A stretch of DNA of 64,000 nucleotides, from the NCBI GenBank assembly GCA_017883235.1, contig JADGNY010000008.1, forward strand, positions 26,088 to 90,087, read 5' to 3'. This DNA comes from Thermoanaerobaculia bacterium. Its GTDB lineage: Bacteria; Acidobacteriota; Thermoanaerobaculia; Gp7-AA8. The notes beneath the pieces were generated by a model, which was not told the origin of the DNA, made no database searches, and saw nothing but the letters and a program-made list of their open reading frames with translations. The position numbers and the translations under genes are program-made. Positions 36,740-45,112 of the stretch are shown here, one piece after another (position 1 is the stretch's first letter; each line of letters starts with the position of its first letter).

Positions 36740-37039
36740 TTACGCGTCGGGACGCGCTTCTTCCATCTCGCGAACTTCGACGTCCATGTCGTCTTCGTCG
36801 CTCTGCATCTGGGTCCGCCAGCGCTGCGCCTTCATCTGCTCGAAAATCCCGCCGGTATGGCCGGCCGGAATCCACGAGTTGCCGCCGCACTTCGGGCAGC
36901 GTCCCCGGAAGGCGATGTTCTTCCCGCAATCAGGACAGATGATCACGAGCGAGTGCGACAGCTCGAACTTCTGCTCACCCTCCGCATCGAGGCTGTTCAG
37001 GAACGAGGCGAGATTGATGAAGGTGTCTTCAAGAGACAT
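36740..37039 (-). CDS. Zinc-ribbon protein
   Basis: 99 residues. A C4 ribbon is plain: CPDC and CPKC (ICPDCGKNIAFRGRCPKCGG, about residues 35-53), between an N-terminal helix (EDTFINLASFLNSL) and an acidic C-terminus (QSDEDDMDVEVREMEEA). Possibly a nucleic-acid or RNA-polymerase associated factor; no specific family identified. Downstream of rng on the same strand, separated by hairpin repeat B. Confidence 0.7.
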   Translation of the reverse strand: MSLEDTFINLASFLNSLDAEGEQKFELSHSLVIICPDCGKNIAFRGRCPKCGGNSWIPAGHTGGIFEQMKAQRWRTQMQSDEDDMDVEVREMEEARPDA

Positions 37040-37077
37040 GACTGCTCAGCTTGATCAAACTGCATGGGGCGTGCCGT

Positions 37078-37153
37078 GTGTGTCGGGGGTCGGGGGTCGG
37101 GAGTCGTAGAAGAGGATCTCGGTTTTACTTCCACCCCCGGCTCCCGACTCCCG
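37078..37153. repeat. Family B intergenic hairpin repeat, rng 3' side
   Basis: GTGTCGGGGGTCGGGGGTCG (37078-37097) with GGGAGTCG, facing CCCCCGGCTCCCGACTCCC (about 37134-37152). It directly follows the RNase E/G stop and could protect or end that transcript. Confidence 0.8.
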
Positions 37154-37160
37154 TCACCAC

Positions 37161-38663
37161 TCAAATCCGCATGACGTCAAACTGCTCGTGATGCAGCGAG
37201 TCATCCGGTTTGAAGACGAGGTGGACGCCGAGATTTCGCTCGATCTCCTCGAAAATCGGATCGTTGGCGTTGTTCAGGGAACTGTAGACGACCGGGTTGA
37301 GACGGACGATGACATCCTGCCCTTCGTGCAGGTCGCGCAGCTTCATCAGCTCGCGCCAGATCTCGAAGGCAATGGTCGTATTCGACTTGATGCGCCCGCT
37401 GCCGCCGCAGTACGGACAGGCCTGCGTCAGCGAGCGCTCCAGGCTCTGGCGCACGCGCTTGCGCGTCATCTCGATCAGGCCGAACTCCGAGATCTGCAGG
37501 ATCTTCGTCTTCGACCGGTCTTTCCGAATCTCGATCTCCAGCGTTTCGAAAAGCCTGGCGCGGTTGGAGGGATCCTCCATGTCGATGAAGTCGAGGACGA
37601 TGATTCCGCCGAGGTCGCGTAAGCGGATCTGGCGGACGATCTCTTTCGCCGCCTCGAGGTTCGTCTTGAAGACCGTCTCCTCGAGGTTGCGCTTACCGAC
37701 ATACTTGCCGGTGTTCACGTCGATGGCGACGAGGGCCTCGGTCTGGTTGATGACGATGTAGCCGCCGGACTTGAGCCACACCTTCGACTTCAATGCCTTG
37801 GCGATCTCCCCCTCGATGCTGAAGTCTTCGAAGATCGGCTCCTCGCGCCGGAACAGCCGCACGCGTGAAACGAGGTTCGGCTGGATCTGGTCGAGGAACT
37901 CGACGATGCGCTGGTACTGATCGACTGAGTCGACCCAGACGCTCTTGAACTCCGGCGACAGCACGTCGCGTATCGTGCGAAGCACGAGATCGAGATCGTG
38001 ATGCATCGCCGTCGGCGCCGACGCCTTCTCCGCTTTCCGGCGGATCTGCTCCCACAGGTCGGTGAGGTATTTCAGATCGGCGCGGAACTCGTCTTCCTCG
38101 CGCTCTTCCCCCGCGGTGCGGACGATGAAGCCGCCTGAGCCGGCCGGACGGATGCGCTCCAGGATCTCCTTGAGCCGCGTGCGCTCCGCTTCGTTCTCGA
38201 TGCGCCGCGACACGCCGATGTGATTGACCGTGGGCATGTAGACAAGGAAACGTCCCGGCAGGGTGATATGGCTGGTGATCCGCGCCCCCTTGCCGGCGAT
38301 CGTGTCTTTCGACACCTGTACGACGATCTCCTGCCCTTCGCGCAGCAGATCGGCGATCGAAGCTTCGGCCCGCTGCTGCGGCACGTCATCGAGCGTCAGG
38401 TCGTCCGTCGAATCGGCGTTGTCGAACTCTTCCAGATCCTCGATGACGTCGGAGACGTAGAGGAACGCGTCGCGCTCCAGCCCCAGGTCGACGAATGCTG
38501 ATTGCATCCCGGGCAGGACCTTAGTCACGCACCCCTTGTAGATGTTGCCGACGATGGTGCGATGGCGCGTCCGCTCCACCCACAGCTCGACGACCTGCCC
38601 CTCGTCGAGTACGGCGATTCGCGACTCATGCTTCGCTGCGTTGATGACGATTTCTCGGGACAT
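37161..38663 (-). CDS. rng: Ribonuclease E/G family protein
   Basis: 500 residues, the RNase G size without the long RNase E scaffold tail. An S1-like domain is near the N-terminus (GNIYKGCVTKVLPGMQSAFVDLG), with an insertion of acidic residues (EDLEEFDNADSTDDLTLDD). The catalytic DNase-I-like part carries IVLDFIDMED (Mg-binding Asp) and VNTGKYVGKRNLEETV; the Zn-link CPYCGGSG bridges the dimer. It processes rRNA and decays mRNA from 5' monophosphate ends. Confidence 0.94.
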   Translation of the reverse strand: MSREIVINAAKHESRIAVLDEGQVVELWVERTRHRTIVGNIYKGCVTKVLPGMQSAFVDLGLERDAFLYVSDVIEDLEEFDNADSTDDLTLDDVPQQRAEASIADLLREGQEIVVQVSKDTIAGKGARITSHITLPGRFLVYMPTVNHIGVSRRIENEAERTRLKEILERIRPAGSGGFIVRTAGEEREEDEFRADLKYLTDLWEQIRRKAEKASAPTAMHHDLDLVLRTIRDVLSPEFKSVWVDSVDQYQRIVEFLDQIQPNLVSRVRLFRREEPIFEDFSIEGEIAKALKSKVWLKSGGYIVINQTEALVAIDVNTGKYVGKRNLEETVFKTNLEAAKEIVRQIRLRDLGGIIVLDFIDMEDPSNRARLFETLEIEIRKDRSKTKILQISEFGLIEMTRKRVRQSLERSLTQACPYCGGSGRIKSNTTIAFEIWRELMKLRDLHEGQDVIVRLNPVVYSSLNNANDPIFEEIERNLGVHLVFKPDDSLHHEQFDVMRI

Positions 38664-38667
38664 GGTT

Positions 38668-38827
38668 TTTTCGTGCTCTATTCGTGCTCTATTCGTACTC
38701 TATCCTGACAGTGAGCGCAGCGAACATGTCAGGATCTCCGGTGGGACCGCGCGGACCTCGATCGCAGGCAACAGTCTGGCGGCGCCACCGGAGATCCTGA
38801 CAGTTTCGCTGCGCTCAACGTCAGGAT
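38668..38827. repeat. Short direct repeats and a 43-bp inverted repeat before the deoxynucleotide hydrolase gene
   Basis: Three 12-bp direct repeats of TCGTGCTCTATT type (38671-38702) are followed by arms 38702-38744 and 38785-38827, which match as an inverted repeat at 39 of 43 positions. Each arm also contains its own dyad (TCCTGACA / TGTCAGGA with GAGCGCAGCGAA between). The 40-bp centre is unrelated. This looks like a REP-type palindrome pair. Confidence 0.85.
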
Positions 38828-38832
38828 GAACC

Positions 38833-39285
38833 ATGAGCACAATCTACTTCGCCGGCGCCATCTCTGGCGGCCGCACCGACGTAGCCCTCTACCGCGAGAT
38901 CATCGCCGCGCTCGAAGCAGAAGGACATCGCGTCCTTGCCGGCGCAGTGGCTGCTGAGCATGTGACCTCATCCGGCGAGACGCTCGACTCCCTGGCCATC
39001 TTCGACCGCGACCTTGGCTGGATCGCCTCTGCCGACGTCCTCGTCGCCGAGGTCTCGATGCCGTCGACCGGCGTGGGATACGAGATCGCCACCGCCCGCT
39101 ACCACTACAGAATCCCTGTCATCTGCCTCCACCGCCCCGCCCACACCACCCGCTGCACGGCGATGGTGGCCGGCGATCGCGGCATCGAGCTGATCGAGTA
39201 CTCCGAGCTCTCCGATTTGCTCCCCCGCCTGACCGCCTCGCTGGCGAAATACACCGCCGCCCCCCTCGGTTTGCCCCCACGTTGA
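38833..39285 (+). CDS. Nucleoside 2-deoxyribosyltransferase-like / deoxynucleotide N-hydrolase
   Basis: 150 residues. The fold signature is IYFAGAISGGRTD at the start, Asp in ADVLVAEVSMPSTGVGYEIATA with its catalytic Glu, and VICLHRP. It is closest to DNPH1/Rcl, which splits 2'-deoxynucleoside 5'-monophosphates. Likely a nucleotide-salvage or sanitation enzyme. The ATG lies 6 bp after the inverted repeat ends, so the repeat is in its leader. Confidence 0.8.
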   Translation: MSTIYFAGAISGGRTDVALYREIIAALEAEGHRVLAGAVAAEHVTSSGETLDSLAIFDRDLGWIASADVLVAEVSMPSTGVGYEIATARYHYRIPVICLHRPAHTTRCTAMVAGDRGIELIEYSELSDLLPRLTASLAKYTAAPLGLPPR

Positions 39286-39333
39286 CGGCGTGGACGCCCT
39301 TTGCTATCGTCCCCCGCCCGCCGCGCCAAGTAC

Positions 39334-39409
39334 TCCGGCATAGCTCAGTTGGTAGAGCAACGGACTGTTAATCCGTGGGTCGTAGGTTCGAGTCCTACTG
39401 CCGGAGCCA
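39334..39409 (+). tRNA. tRNA-Asn (anticodon GUU), CCA encoded
   Basis: Complete cloverleaf: acceptor TCCGGCA pairs with TGCCGGA, D-loop AGCTCAGTTGGTAGAGC, anticodon stem/loop ACGGA-CTGTTAA-TCCGT with GTT, T-arm GTAGG-TTCGAGT-CCTAC, discriminator G and genomic CCA. Confidence 0.97.
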
Positions 39410-39670
39410 TTTAGAATCATGCATTTACGAAACACTGGCGATTCGGCAAAACGACCCCCACAACTAGAGATTGCGCCTCCGCTTCCGTGCGCAGGGATCG
39501 CATCATGTATTCGCGAGAGACGCTCAACCCGATGACTGCCGGATCGGATGGTTTGGCGCACCGCGGATCTCGGAGAAAGTATAAAAGCCACTGTTTCCAG
39601 TGGCTTCGGTTTGTTTCTTCTTGAGCAGCTCGCCGCGTCCAGCGCGCTGCCTGTTCGCTGCTTACAACAG
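39410..39670 (+). terminator. Gene-free stretch after tRNA-Asn with a hairpin terminator
   Basis: The stem AAGCCACTG / CAGTGGCTT (39585-39606) followed by CGGTTTGTTTCTTCTT is a likely Rho-independent terminator for the plus strand. The rest of the stretch shows no gene; no integrase or repeated tRNA 3' end was noticed. Confidence 0.6.
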
Positions 39671-39983
39671 CGGAGTCGCTTGTCTTCGGCCTCGAGTCGC
39701 TTGCATGCGACCCCGCGTCGCTTCACTACGACCCCCGGATCGGTTGCATAGGACACCGGAGTCCCTTGCACGCGACTTGAGATTCGCTTGCACAGGAGCC
39801 CCGAGTCGCCCGCATGCGACCCCGGTATCCCTTTGCATACGACCCCCGAGTCGCTTGCATGGGACCCCCGAGTCGTTTGCATACGACCCCGAGTCGTTTG
39901 CATGCGACCCGAGTCGTTTGTATGCGACCTCAGGGTTGTTTGCATGCGACCTCAGGGTCGTTTGCATACGACCCCCGAGTCCC
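39671..39983. repeat. About 21-bp tandem array 3 (GAGTCGTTTGCATGCGACCCC-type)
   Basis: About 14 units of 20-23 bp, consensus GAGTCGTTTGCATGCGACCCC; each unit contains the dyad GTCG-TTTGCATG-CGAC. Units are cleaner on the right. Frames on both strands are open but the length drifts, breaking a constant protein phase. Confidence 0.9.
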
Positions 39984-40426
39984 CTTCGCGAAGGACGGTC
40001 GGGTTGAGCAGGCACAAAATTGCTTTACGTATCAGTCACTTAGGCATCTTCCCGAAAAAACCACGTGACTCTCTCGCCTGATGGGCGTAGTTTTGTAGTT
40101 ACGCGGAGGCGACACTGGAGCCATGGTGTCCGAGTCCCGAGCGAGAAGCCGGTGGGAAGTAAATGACCGGCCTCGAATGAGGTGCTGGGTCCGTCGAGCT
40201 TGCGCAATGGCGCGCCGGAGTCAGATGCAAGTGGGGTTGAGCGTTAGCTCCTCCAGCCTCGTCACGACATAGGTTCCTCCGAGGTTCGCGGCCTTCGGGG
40301 GCAGGCGAGCGGACGGTGCGGCGTCCGCTCTTATTGATGTCCCATCCGGAACGGCGTCCGGGCCGCGCACACAGCCCGAGCGCCGTTCCCTAACCACTTG
40401 CCCTTCGGGCAGGAAAGGAGCTCATC
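39984..40426 (+). promoter_or_regulatory. Structured leader region upstream of the 40427 gene
   Basis: No gene. Three hairpins stand in order: GAGCGGACG/CGTCCGCTC followed by TTATT (40307-40330, terminator-like), GGAACGGCG/CGCCGTTCC (40348-40389) and GCCC-TTC-GGGC (40400-40410), the last directly before AGGAAAGGAG. Such an order could form an attenuator or an ncRNA; this is inference from folding by eye. Confidence 0.4.
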
Positions 40427-40990
40427 GTGTCCAAAGAGAATGCAGTAAGTCAGGAAAACGCCGCCCCGGCGACAAAGGGCCTGGCGGAAGTGACGCCGGA
40501 ATCGGTCGTGGAGCAGCTCCGTGCGTTGCGGGAGCAGATTCCCAACTACGGACAGTTGTCTGAGCCCGAGGCCCGGACGCTACGGCCCGTCTCGAATATC
40601 CATCCGGAATTCGGGCAGGCGGCGATCAATGCCGTCGGCGCGTCGCAGACGGTGGAAGCGACCGTCGGTCGCAGCGCCGAGGAGTTGCAGGCCGCTGTCG
40701 AGAAGGCCGCGCGCTGGTCGACGGTGCGGAACGAGCTGAAGGCAACGCTCGATGGCGTTACATCGGCAATCCTCACCATGAGGCACGACTTCGGTCAGTC
40801 CGTTTTGCTGGCGTACACCGTCAGCAAGAAGCTGGTCAAAGTGCCGCAGCACGCGGATCTGCTGCCGCACGTGGCAGCCATGCGGAGGACTAACCGTCTG
40901 GGACGGACTCGCAAACCGCCGGCTCAGACGCCGGTGCCCGCGCCCGCTCCATCAACGGAGCCGGCACCGACGCCAACGCGGCACGTCTGA
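40427..40990 (+). CDS. Uncharacterised small protein, paralogue of the 14417 gene
   Basis: 187 residues, GTG start with AGGAAAGGAG 6 nt upstream. Disordered N-terminus, helical centre (VVEQLRALREQIPNYGQL, VEKAARWSTVRNELKATL, LLAYTVSKKLVKVPQHADLL), then a basic motif (RRTNRLGRTRK) and a Pro/Ala/Thr-rich tail. Architecture and C-terminal motif are shared with the 14417 protein, and both stand alone with a hairpin before the ribosome site and a strong terminator after. No known domain recognised. Confidence 0.75.
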   Translation: MSKENAVSQENAAPATKGLAEVTPESVVEQLRALREQIPNYGQLSEPEARTLRPVSNIHPEFGQAAINAVGASQTVEATVGRSAEELQAAVEKAARWSTVRNELKATLDGVTSAILTMRHDFGQSVLLAYTVSKKLVKVPQHADLLPHVAAMRRTNRLGRTRKPPAQTPVPAPAPSTEPAPTPTRHV

Positions 40991-41006
40991 AAACAATGAA
41001 CCGGCC

Positions 41007-41045
41007 GGCCGGGCGCGTCTGACATGGCGCGTCCGGCCATATTTT
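41007..41045 (+). terminator. Rho-independent terminator
   Basis: Stem GGCCGGGCGCG / CGCGTCCGGCC (41007-41017 with 41028-41038, one G-T mismatch), 10-nt loop, then ATATTTT. Ends the 40427 transcript. Confidence 0.75.
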
Positions 41046-41121
41046 GGAGAGTCGATGAGCGAACAGAAGGCGACGGGAAAGACATCAGCGCGCTTCCCAT
41101 CTCGGTACCCATGCCCGATCC

Positions 41122-42009
41122 TCAGGACACGCGCTTCAACGCTTCCGAGGCCAGCTTCAGGGTCGGATTGAGCTTGAGCGCCGCCTCGTAGTTCTGCTTC
41201 GCCTCCGTCTTCTTTCCTTGCTTCTCGTAAATGCTGCCGAGTTGGTAGTGCGCGCTGGCCAGCGTAGGCTCATTATCTTTGGGCGTATACGCGAGATACT
41301 TCTTGATCGCCTCTTCGCCGCGCGGAAGATTCGCGTTTGACAGCGCGGCCGTGCGTGCGAGGTAATAGAAGGGGGGCATGTAGGACGCGTCGGCCTTCAG
41401 GGCAGTCTCGAACTCCGCGGATGCCGCCGTATAATTCTTCTCGGTATCCACGAGGTACTGTCCGAAGAACGTGTGCGCCTTCGGCGACTTTGGCTGCTCC
41501 CGGATGGCATCGGCGTACTCCTTCTTCGCCAGGTCGGGCTTCGTCTGCTGCGAATAGATGAACGCGTAGGCGCGGTGGCCGGCGACCGGATCGACTGCCT
41601 TGATTGCCTTCGCCTGATCGAGCGCCTTGTCGTACGAGCCGCCCATGATGCCAGGCGCGGCCGCGTAGAACTGGACAAGAGCGAAGCGCGCGTCGGAGTA
41701 CTTGGGGTTGAGCTCGACCGCTTTCGTGTACTCGTCTTTCAATTTCGCGAGGTATCCGGCGGCGCCGAACATGCCGCCCCCCTGCGCTTTGCGGCTGTAC
41801 GCGCCGCCCAGAAAGAAATGCGCCTCGGGGCTCTTTGGCGACTGTACGACGGCCTTCTCCAGGATCTCGATGGCTGCATCGATATCCCCGCGGTTGATCG
41901 CGGCCCGCCCCTGGTCAATCAGCGGCGTTTGTGCGGAGACAAAAACGGCGGCGAGTGCCGCGACGATGAGGATCGGAAGGCGTATGTATGTAACGACGTT
42001 GATGCGCGT
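41122..42009 (-). CDS. Secreted TPR-repeat protein with probable ACG start
   Basis: About 295 residues. The first ATG in frame (41772) would begin inside a TPR unit, but the frame upstream encodes a clear signal peptide (INVVTYIRLPILIVAALAAV, then FVSAQTP) and another TPR (AAINRGDIDAAIEILEKAVV). No ATG/GTG/TTG precedes it; an ACG at 42009 sits 6 nt after AGGGAG, exactly where a start is expected. Several TPRs follow (SDARFALVQFYA, AHTFFGQYLVDTEKNYTAAS, ASAHYQLGSIYEKQGKKTEA). It is probably a periplasmic scaffold outside the PKS pathway. Confidence 0.7.
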   Translation of the reverse strand, partial: TRINVVTYIRLPILIVAALAAVFVSAQTPLIDQGRAAINRGDIDAAIEILEKAVVQSPKSPEAHFFLGGAYSRKAQGGGMFGAAGYLAKLKDEYTKAVELNPKYSDARFALVQFYAAAPGIMGGSYDKALDQAKAIKAVDPVAGHRAYAFIYSQQTKPDLAKKEYADAIREQPKSPKAHTFFGQYLVDTEKNYTAASAEFETALKADASYMPPFYYLARTAALSNANLPRGEEAIKKYLAYTPKDNEPTLASAHYQLGSIYEKQGKKTEAKQNYEAALKLNPTLKLASEALKRVS

Positions 42010-42078
42010 CGTTTTCTCCCTTGAATGGTTTTACGTGAACTCGTGACGCTGTGAATACAAACTAGGCTCATGCGGTTC

Positions 42079-42914
42079 TCAAGCCGGATTGCGGTCATGT
42101 AGGATGCTATCTACTCGCTGCTGCACTAATGGTTTCCAATCTGGGTGTGTGAGAATGTAGAATTTTTCCTCCCGGATGGCCTCGAAAACCTGCCCGGCCA
42201 CGCGCTGCGGCGAAAGACCGCCCTCCACGGCGCGGCGCACAAAGTGCTCGGCCGCGGCGTCTCTGCGGCTCTGTGGCGGGGCGTCAGGCTGATTCGGCAG
42301 TCCCTGCGGCCGATTCCGCGCGGCGTCCACAATTCGGGTATTGACGATGCCAGGGCAGAGGACCGAAGTTTTGATTTTTGCGCCCCGATCCCTTAAGTCG
42401 TAGTACAACGATTCGGAGAGGTTACCACCCCGTGCTTGGTCACACTGTAGATTCCGTAACCGGCTGCGGCGGTCAACCCGGCCATGGAGGCGGTATTGAC
42501 GACATGGCCCTCCGTATCCTGGGCGAGCATCAGCGGCACGAACGTCCGAACGCCGTGAATCACCCCCCACAGATTTACCCCCATCACCCACTCCCAATCG
42601 GCGAGAGTCACTTCCCAAACGATACCGACTTTCCCTACGCCGGCGTTGTTGAAAAGCAAATGAACCGCGCCGAATGCCTCCAGAGTCCTCCGGGCAAGGT
42701 TTTCCACTTCGCTCGCTTTAGAAACATCGGTCGGGACGGCCAGAAGGGTCACGCCCGGGGCGCTCAGTTCTTTGGCGGCCTGAGCCAGAGCGGGTCCTTC
42801 GACGTCCGCCATAACTACCTTCATTCCTTCCTCAGCGCAACGTTCCGCGAGGCTGCGCCCAATGCCGCTGGCAGCGCCGGTGACAACGGCGACTTTGTCT
42901 TTAAATTCTTTCAT
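42079..42914 (-). pseudogene. Short-chain dehydrogenase with a one-base frameshift
   Basis: ATG 42914 opens a classical SDR: VAVVTGAASGIGRS, NNAGVG, TASMAGL and the catalytic YSVTKHG. At about 42420-42421 the frame breaks: one extra C in CCTCTCC would rejoin it to LSESLYYDLRDRGAKIKTSVLCPGIVNTRI and the normal end. So it is one gene of about 277 codons with a 1-base deletion, caused either by mutation or by a sequencing error in a CC run. It is on the PKS strand, 187 bp after the HMG-CoA-synthase-like gene; a tailoring role would be plausible if intact. Confidence 0.82.
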
Positions 42915-43101
42915 GCCGGTAGATTCCTTCCTCAAAAACGCAGTCATCCAAACGTCGGAACAGACTTCGCGCGCGCGCAATGCCGTACACGAGCTCCAAT
43001 ACGGCAGCACTGTCTCGGGTTGCGACCCACTCGCTGCCGGTACCGGCAACTCGAGAACTGCGGCTCCGGCTTCGTCAATGACGACAAGGGGGTCTGCCCG
43101 T

Positions 43102-44361
43102 CTAAGCAATCCGATCGTATCGCCGTTGAAATTCCTTGATCTCTTTCAGGAACAGCGTTCCGTTCCCTTGAGCACTCCTGGCCTGGGGAATGAAATCTGC
43201 GTCCAATACGACGTTGCGTGTGCCGAATTTCACGACATTGCTGCCGACGAGCAACTTCTCATATTCATCCATCGACAGCTCGTATCTCTTGTCCAGTTGA
43301 TCTTTGATTCGCAGCGCACGTACGCGCTCCTGACCGTCCTTCGTGACCACTCCGCTGAAGAACTCGGAACAGCAGCCGGACCCGTAGGAAAAAATACCGA
43401 CTCTCTGCGGCGTCTCGAAATCACCGTTCTCGATCGTGCTGACCAACGCCAGCGCCGTGGTCGCCCCCATGATGTTGCCTACGCGCTGACAATACGTCAG
43501 TCCGGGCATCAGGCGACGCCCAAAATCCGCTTCGATCTCCTTCGGATTCGCCTTGACCATCTTGCGCATCATGTCGCGATGTGCGCCCTTGACCATGCCA
43601 CCGAAAGGGGTGTGCATTGCCAGATAGCCAAAGCTATTGGCGAAGTCCGCACCCTCCACACGCTTTGCGTACTCCCGAAACGACCCCTCGCAGCAATCCA
43701 GATAGGACAGCAGGGACAGATCGGCATCGCCGGCATCACCATCGGGAATGGGCCGGCACGTATCCATCACTTCGAAGCCATAGTACCCGCTGGCTCCGAC
43801 ATCGACCTGGAATACGTTAGGCATGTCGCTGACGATCATTGCCACCGCCCCGGCTCCGCTACTGGGCTCGGCAAACGACCAATCTTCCGTCAGGGCACCT
43901 CCCCCCTCCACCACCATGAAGCGGGAAATGTCGGTTGCGATCACCAATGCCTTGGCCCCGGGCGATGTCTCAGACAGGACGAAATTGACCGCCATCTGCA
44001 ACCCGGCCACACCGGAATAACAGGCGTTTTTCAGCTCGAACAAGCGGCAATTACGATTCAAGCCCAGGAGCTTGTGAAAATACGTGCTCATGGACTTGCC
44101 GAAATCGAACGACGATTCCGTACAACTGATGACCATCTCGATCCGGTCTTTCTCCTCCGCACTCAGGGCGTCGATCAGCGGCTTGGCTGCATTCACGCCG
44201 AACGTGATCGGATCTTCGTAAGGCAGAGCGACGGTCTTTTCCTTCATCAGCAAGTTCGTGAAGCGAGTCATGTCCAGCTTGCGATGCCTGGCAAGCTTTT
44301 CCACATCGAGGTAGGCGCTGCCACCGAAAACGTTGATTGCCTCAATTCCCACTGCAGTCAT
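43102..44361 (-). CDS. HMG-CoA synthase-like beta-branching enzyme (PksG/CurD family)
   Basis: 419 residues; ATG 44361 with AAGGA 6 nt upstream. In trans-AT polyketide pathways this enzyme adds an acetyl unit from a donor ACP onto the beta-keto of the growing chain. Catalytic residues are Glu82 (CTESSFD), Cys114 (ELKNACYSG) and His250 (YLAMHTPFGG). The match through GLTYCQRVGNIMGATTALAL and GIFSYGSGCCSEFF is typical. The donor ACP, decarboxylating KS and two enoyl-CoA-hydratase-like partners it needs are not in the window. Confidence 0.95.
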   Translation of the reverse strand: MTAVGIEAINVFGGSAYLDVEKLARHRKLDMTRFTNLLMKEKTVALPYEDPITFGVNAAKPLIDALSAEEKDRIEMVISCTESSFDFGKSMSTYFHKLLGLNRNCRLFELKNACYSGVAGLQMAVNFVLSETSPGAKALVIATDISRFMVVEGGGALTEDWSFAEPSSGAGAVAMIVSDMPNVFQVDVGASGYYGFEVMDTCRPIPDGDAGDADLSLLSYLDCCEGSFREYAKRVEGADFANSFGYLAMHTPFGGMVKGAHRDMMRKMVKANPKEIEADFGRRLMPGLTYCQRVGNIMGATTALALVSTIENGDFETPQRVGIFSYGSGCCSEFFSGVVTKDGQERVRALRIKDQLDKRYELSMDEYEKLLVGSNVVKFGTRNVVLDADFIPQARSAQGNGTLFLKEIKEFQRRYDRIA

Positions 44362-44404
44362 ATGAATTCCTTTGAGATCGTATTTTTCAACTACCGCAGC
44401 ACGC

Positions 44405-45112
44405 TCAACTAAACTTGAACAGTCTCGCTCTGTCCTGCCCGCTCCTCAATCGAAAGGCGGCAAAGGACTCCTTGTCCGAAAACTGCAGATAGATATTCTC
44501 TCGCCGCAACTGGGACATCGGCCGGCCTGGCGGTTGCCCGTACGAATGACCAGGGAAGATGCGCGTGTGCGGCTCGAGCCGCGTCTTCAGTTGATCGAGG
44601 CTCGCAAACATGGCGTACGCGGCTTGCGTATCGGGACAGATCCCGCACCCCTCGGCAAACAGAACGTCGCCCGTGAACAGGTTTTCCCCGATCAGATAAC
44701 ACATGCAGCCGGGTGTGTGGCCGGGCGTGAAGATCGGTTCAATCAGCATCTGCCCAACCGGCCACGGCCTCATGTCGATGCCGGCCAATTGTCTGGCGCT
44801 GAACCCGGATGCCACGATTTCCGCTTTCGACATCCAGATCGGACAGTCGTATTTCTCCGCCAGCGGTTTGGCCAGATCGATGTGGTCGGGATGGGAATGG
44901 GTCACCAGGATGCCCCTCAGTGTGGCTTTCGTATCCGCCAAAGCGCGATCGATTTTGTCGATTTCCCACGCCGGATCCACAATCACCGCCTGGAGGCTGC
45001 CTGGATCGACCACCAGGTAGCTGAAGTTCTTCATGGACTCATGGCGCACGTCCAGCACGATGACTCGCGGTATGAGCTCATGGCCCGTCGCGGCCGCTTG
45101 GGGGTGAATCAT
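44405..45112 (-). CDS. MBL-fold thioester hydrolase of PKS clusters (PksB/BaeB-like)
   Basis: 235 residues. ATG 45112 overlaps the PKS stop (ATGA) with GGAGAG 8 nt upstream. Glyoxalase-II-like zinc site: THSHPDHID (His72, His74, Asp76, His77), His132 in FTPGHTPGC and Asp149 in LFTGDVLF, with the late His in IFPGHSYG. Homologues in trans-AT clusters (PksB, BaeB) hydrolyse stalled acyl units from carrier proteins, i.e. a proofreading role. The position beside HMGS fits a Bacillus-type pks/bae layout. Confidence 0.9.
   Translation of the reverse strand: MIHPQAAATGHELIPRVIVLDVRHESMKNFSYLVVDPGSLQAVIVDPAWEIDKIDRALADTKATLRGILVTHSHPDHIDLAKPLAEKYDCPIWMSKAEIVASGFSARQLAGIDMRPWPVGQMLIEPIFTPGHTPGCMCYLIGENLFTGDVLFAEGCGICPDTQAAYAMFASLDQLKTRLEPHTRIFPGHSYGQPPGRPMSQLRRENIYLQFSDKESFAAFRLRSGQDRARLFKFS

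Noticed and set aside
39304..39945. Minus-strand frame of 213 codons containing SRTRTYDPRINSPLL
   Set aside because: This peptide is the known false product of reading a tRNA gene backwards; here it is the reverse of tRNA-Asn plus array 3.
39334..42009. Genomic island inserted at tRNA-Asn carrying the PKS
   Set aside because: No integrase, no repeated tRNA 3' end and housekeeping-like genes lie between; only nearness supports it.
42915..43109. 65-codon N-terminal extension of the SDR
   Set aside because: It overlaps the end of the HMGS gene and has no SDR-like sequence; ATG 42914 gives the normal start.
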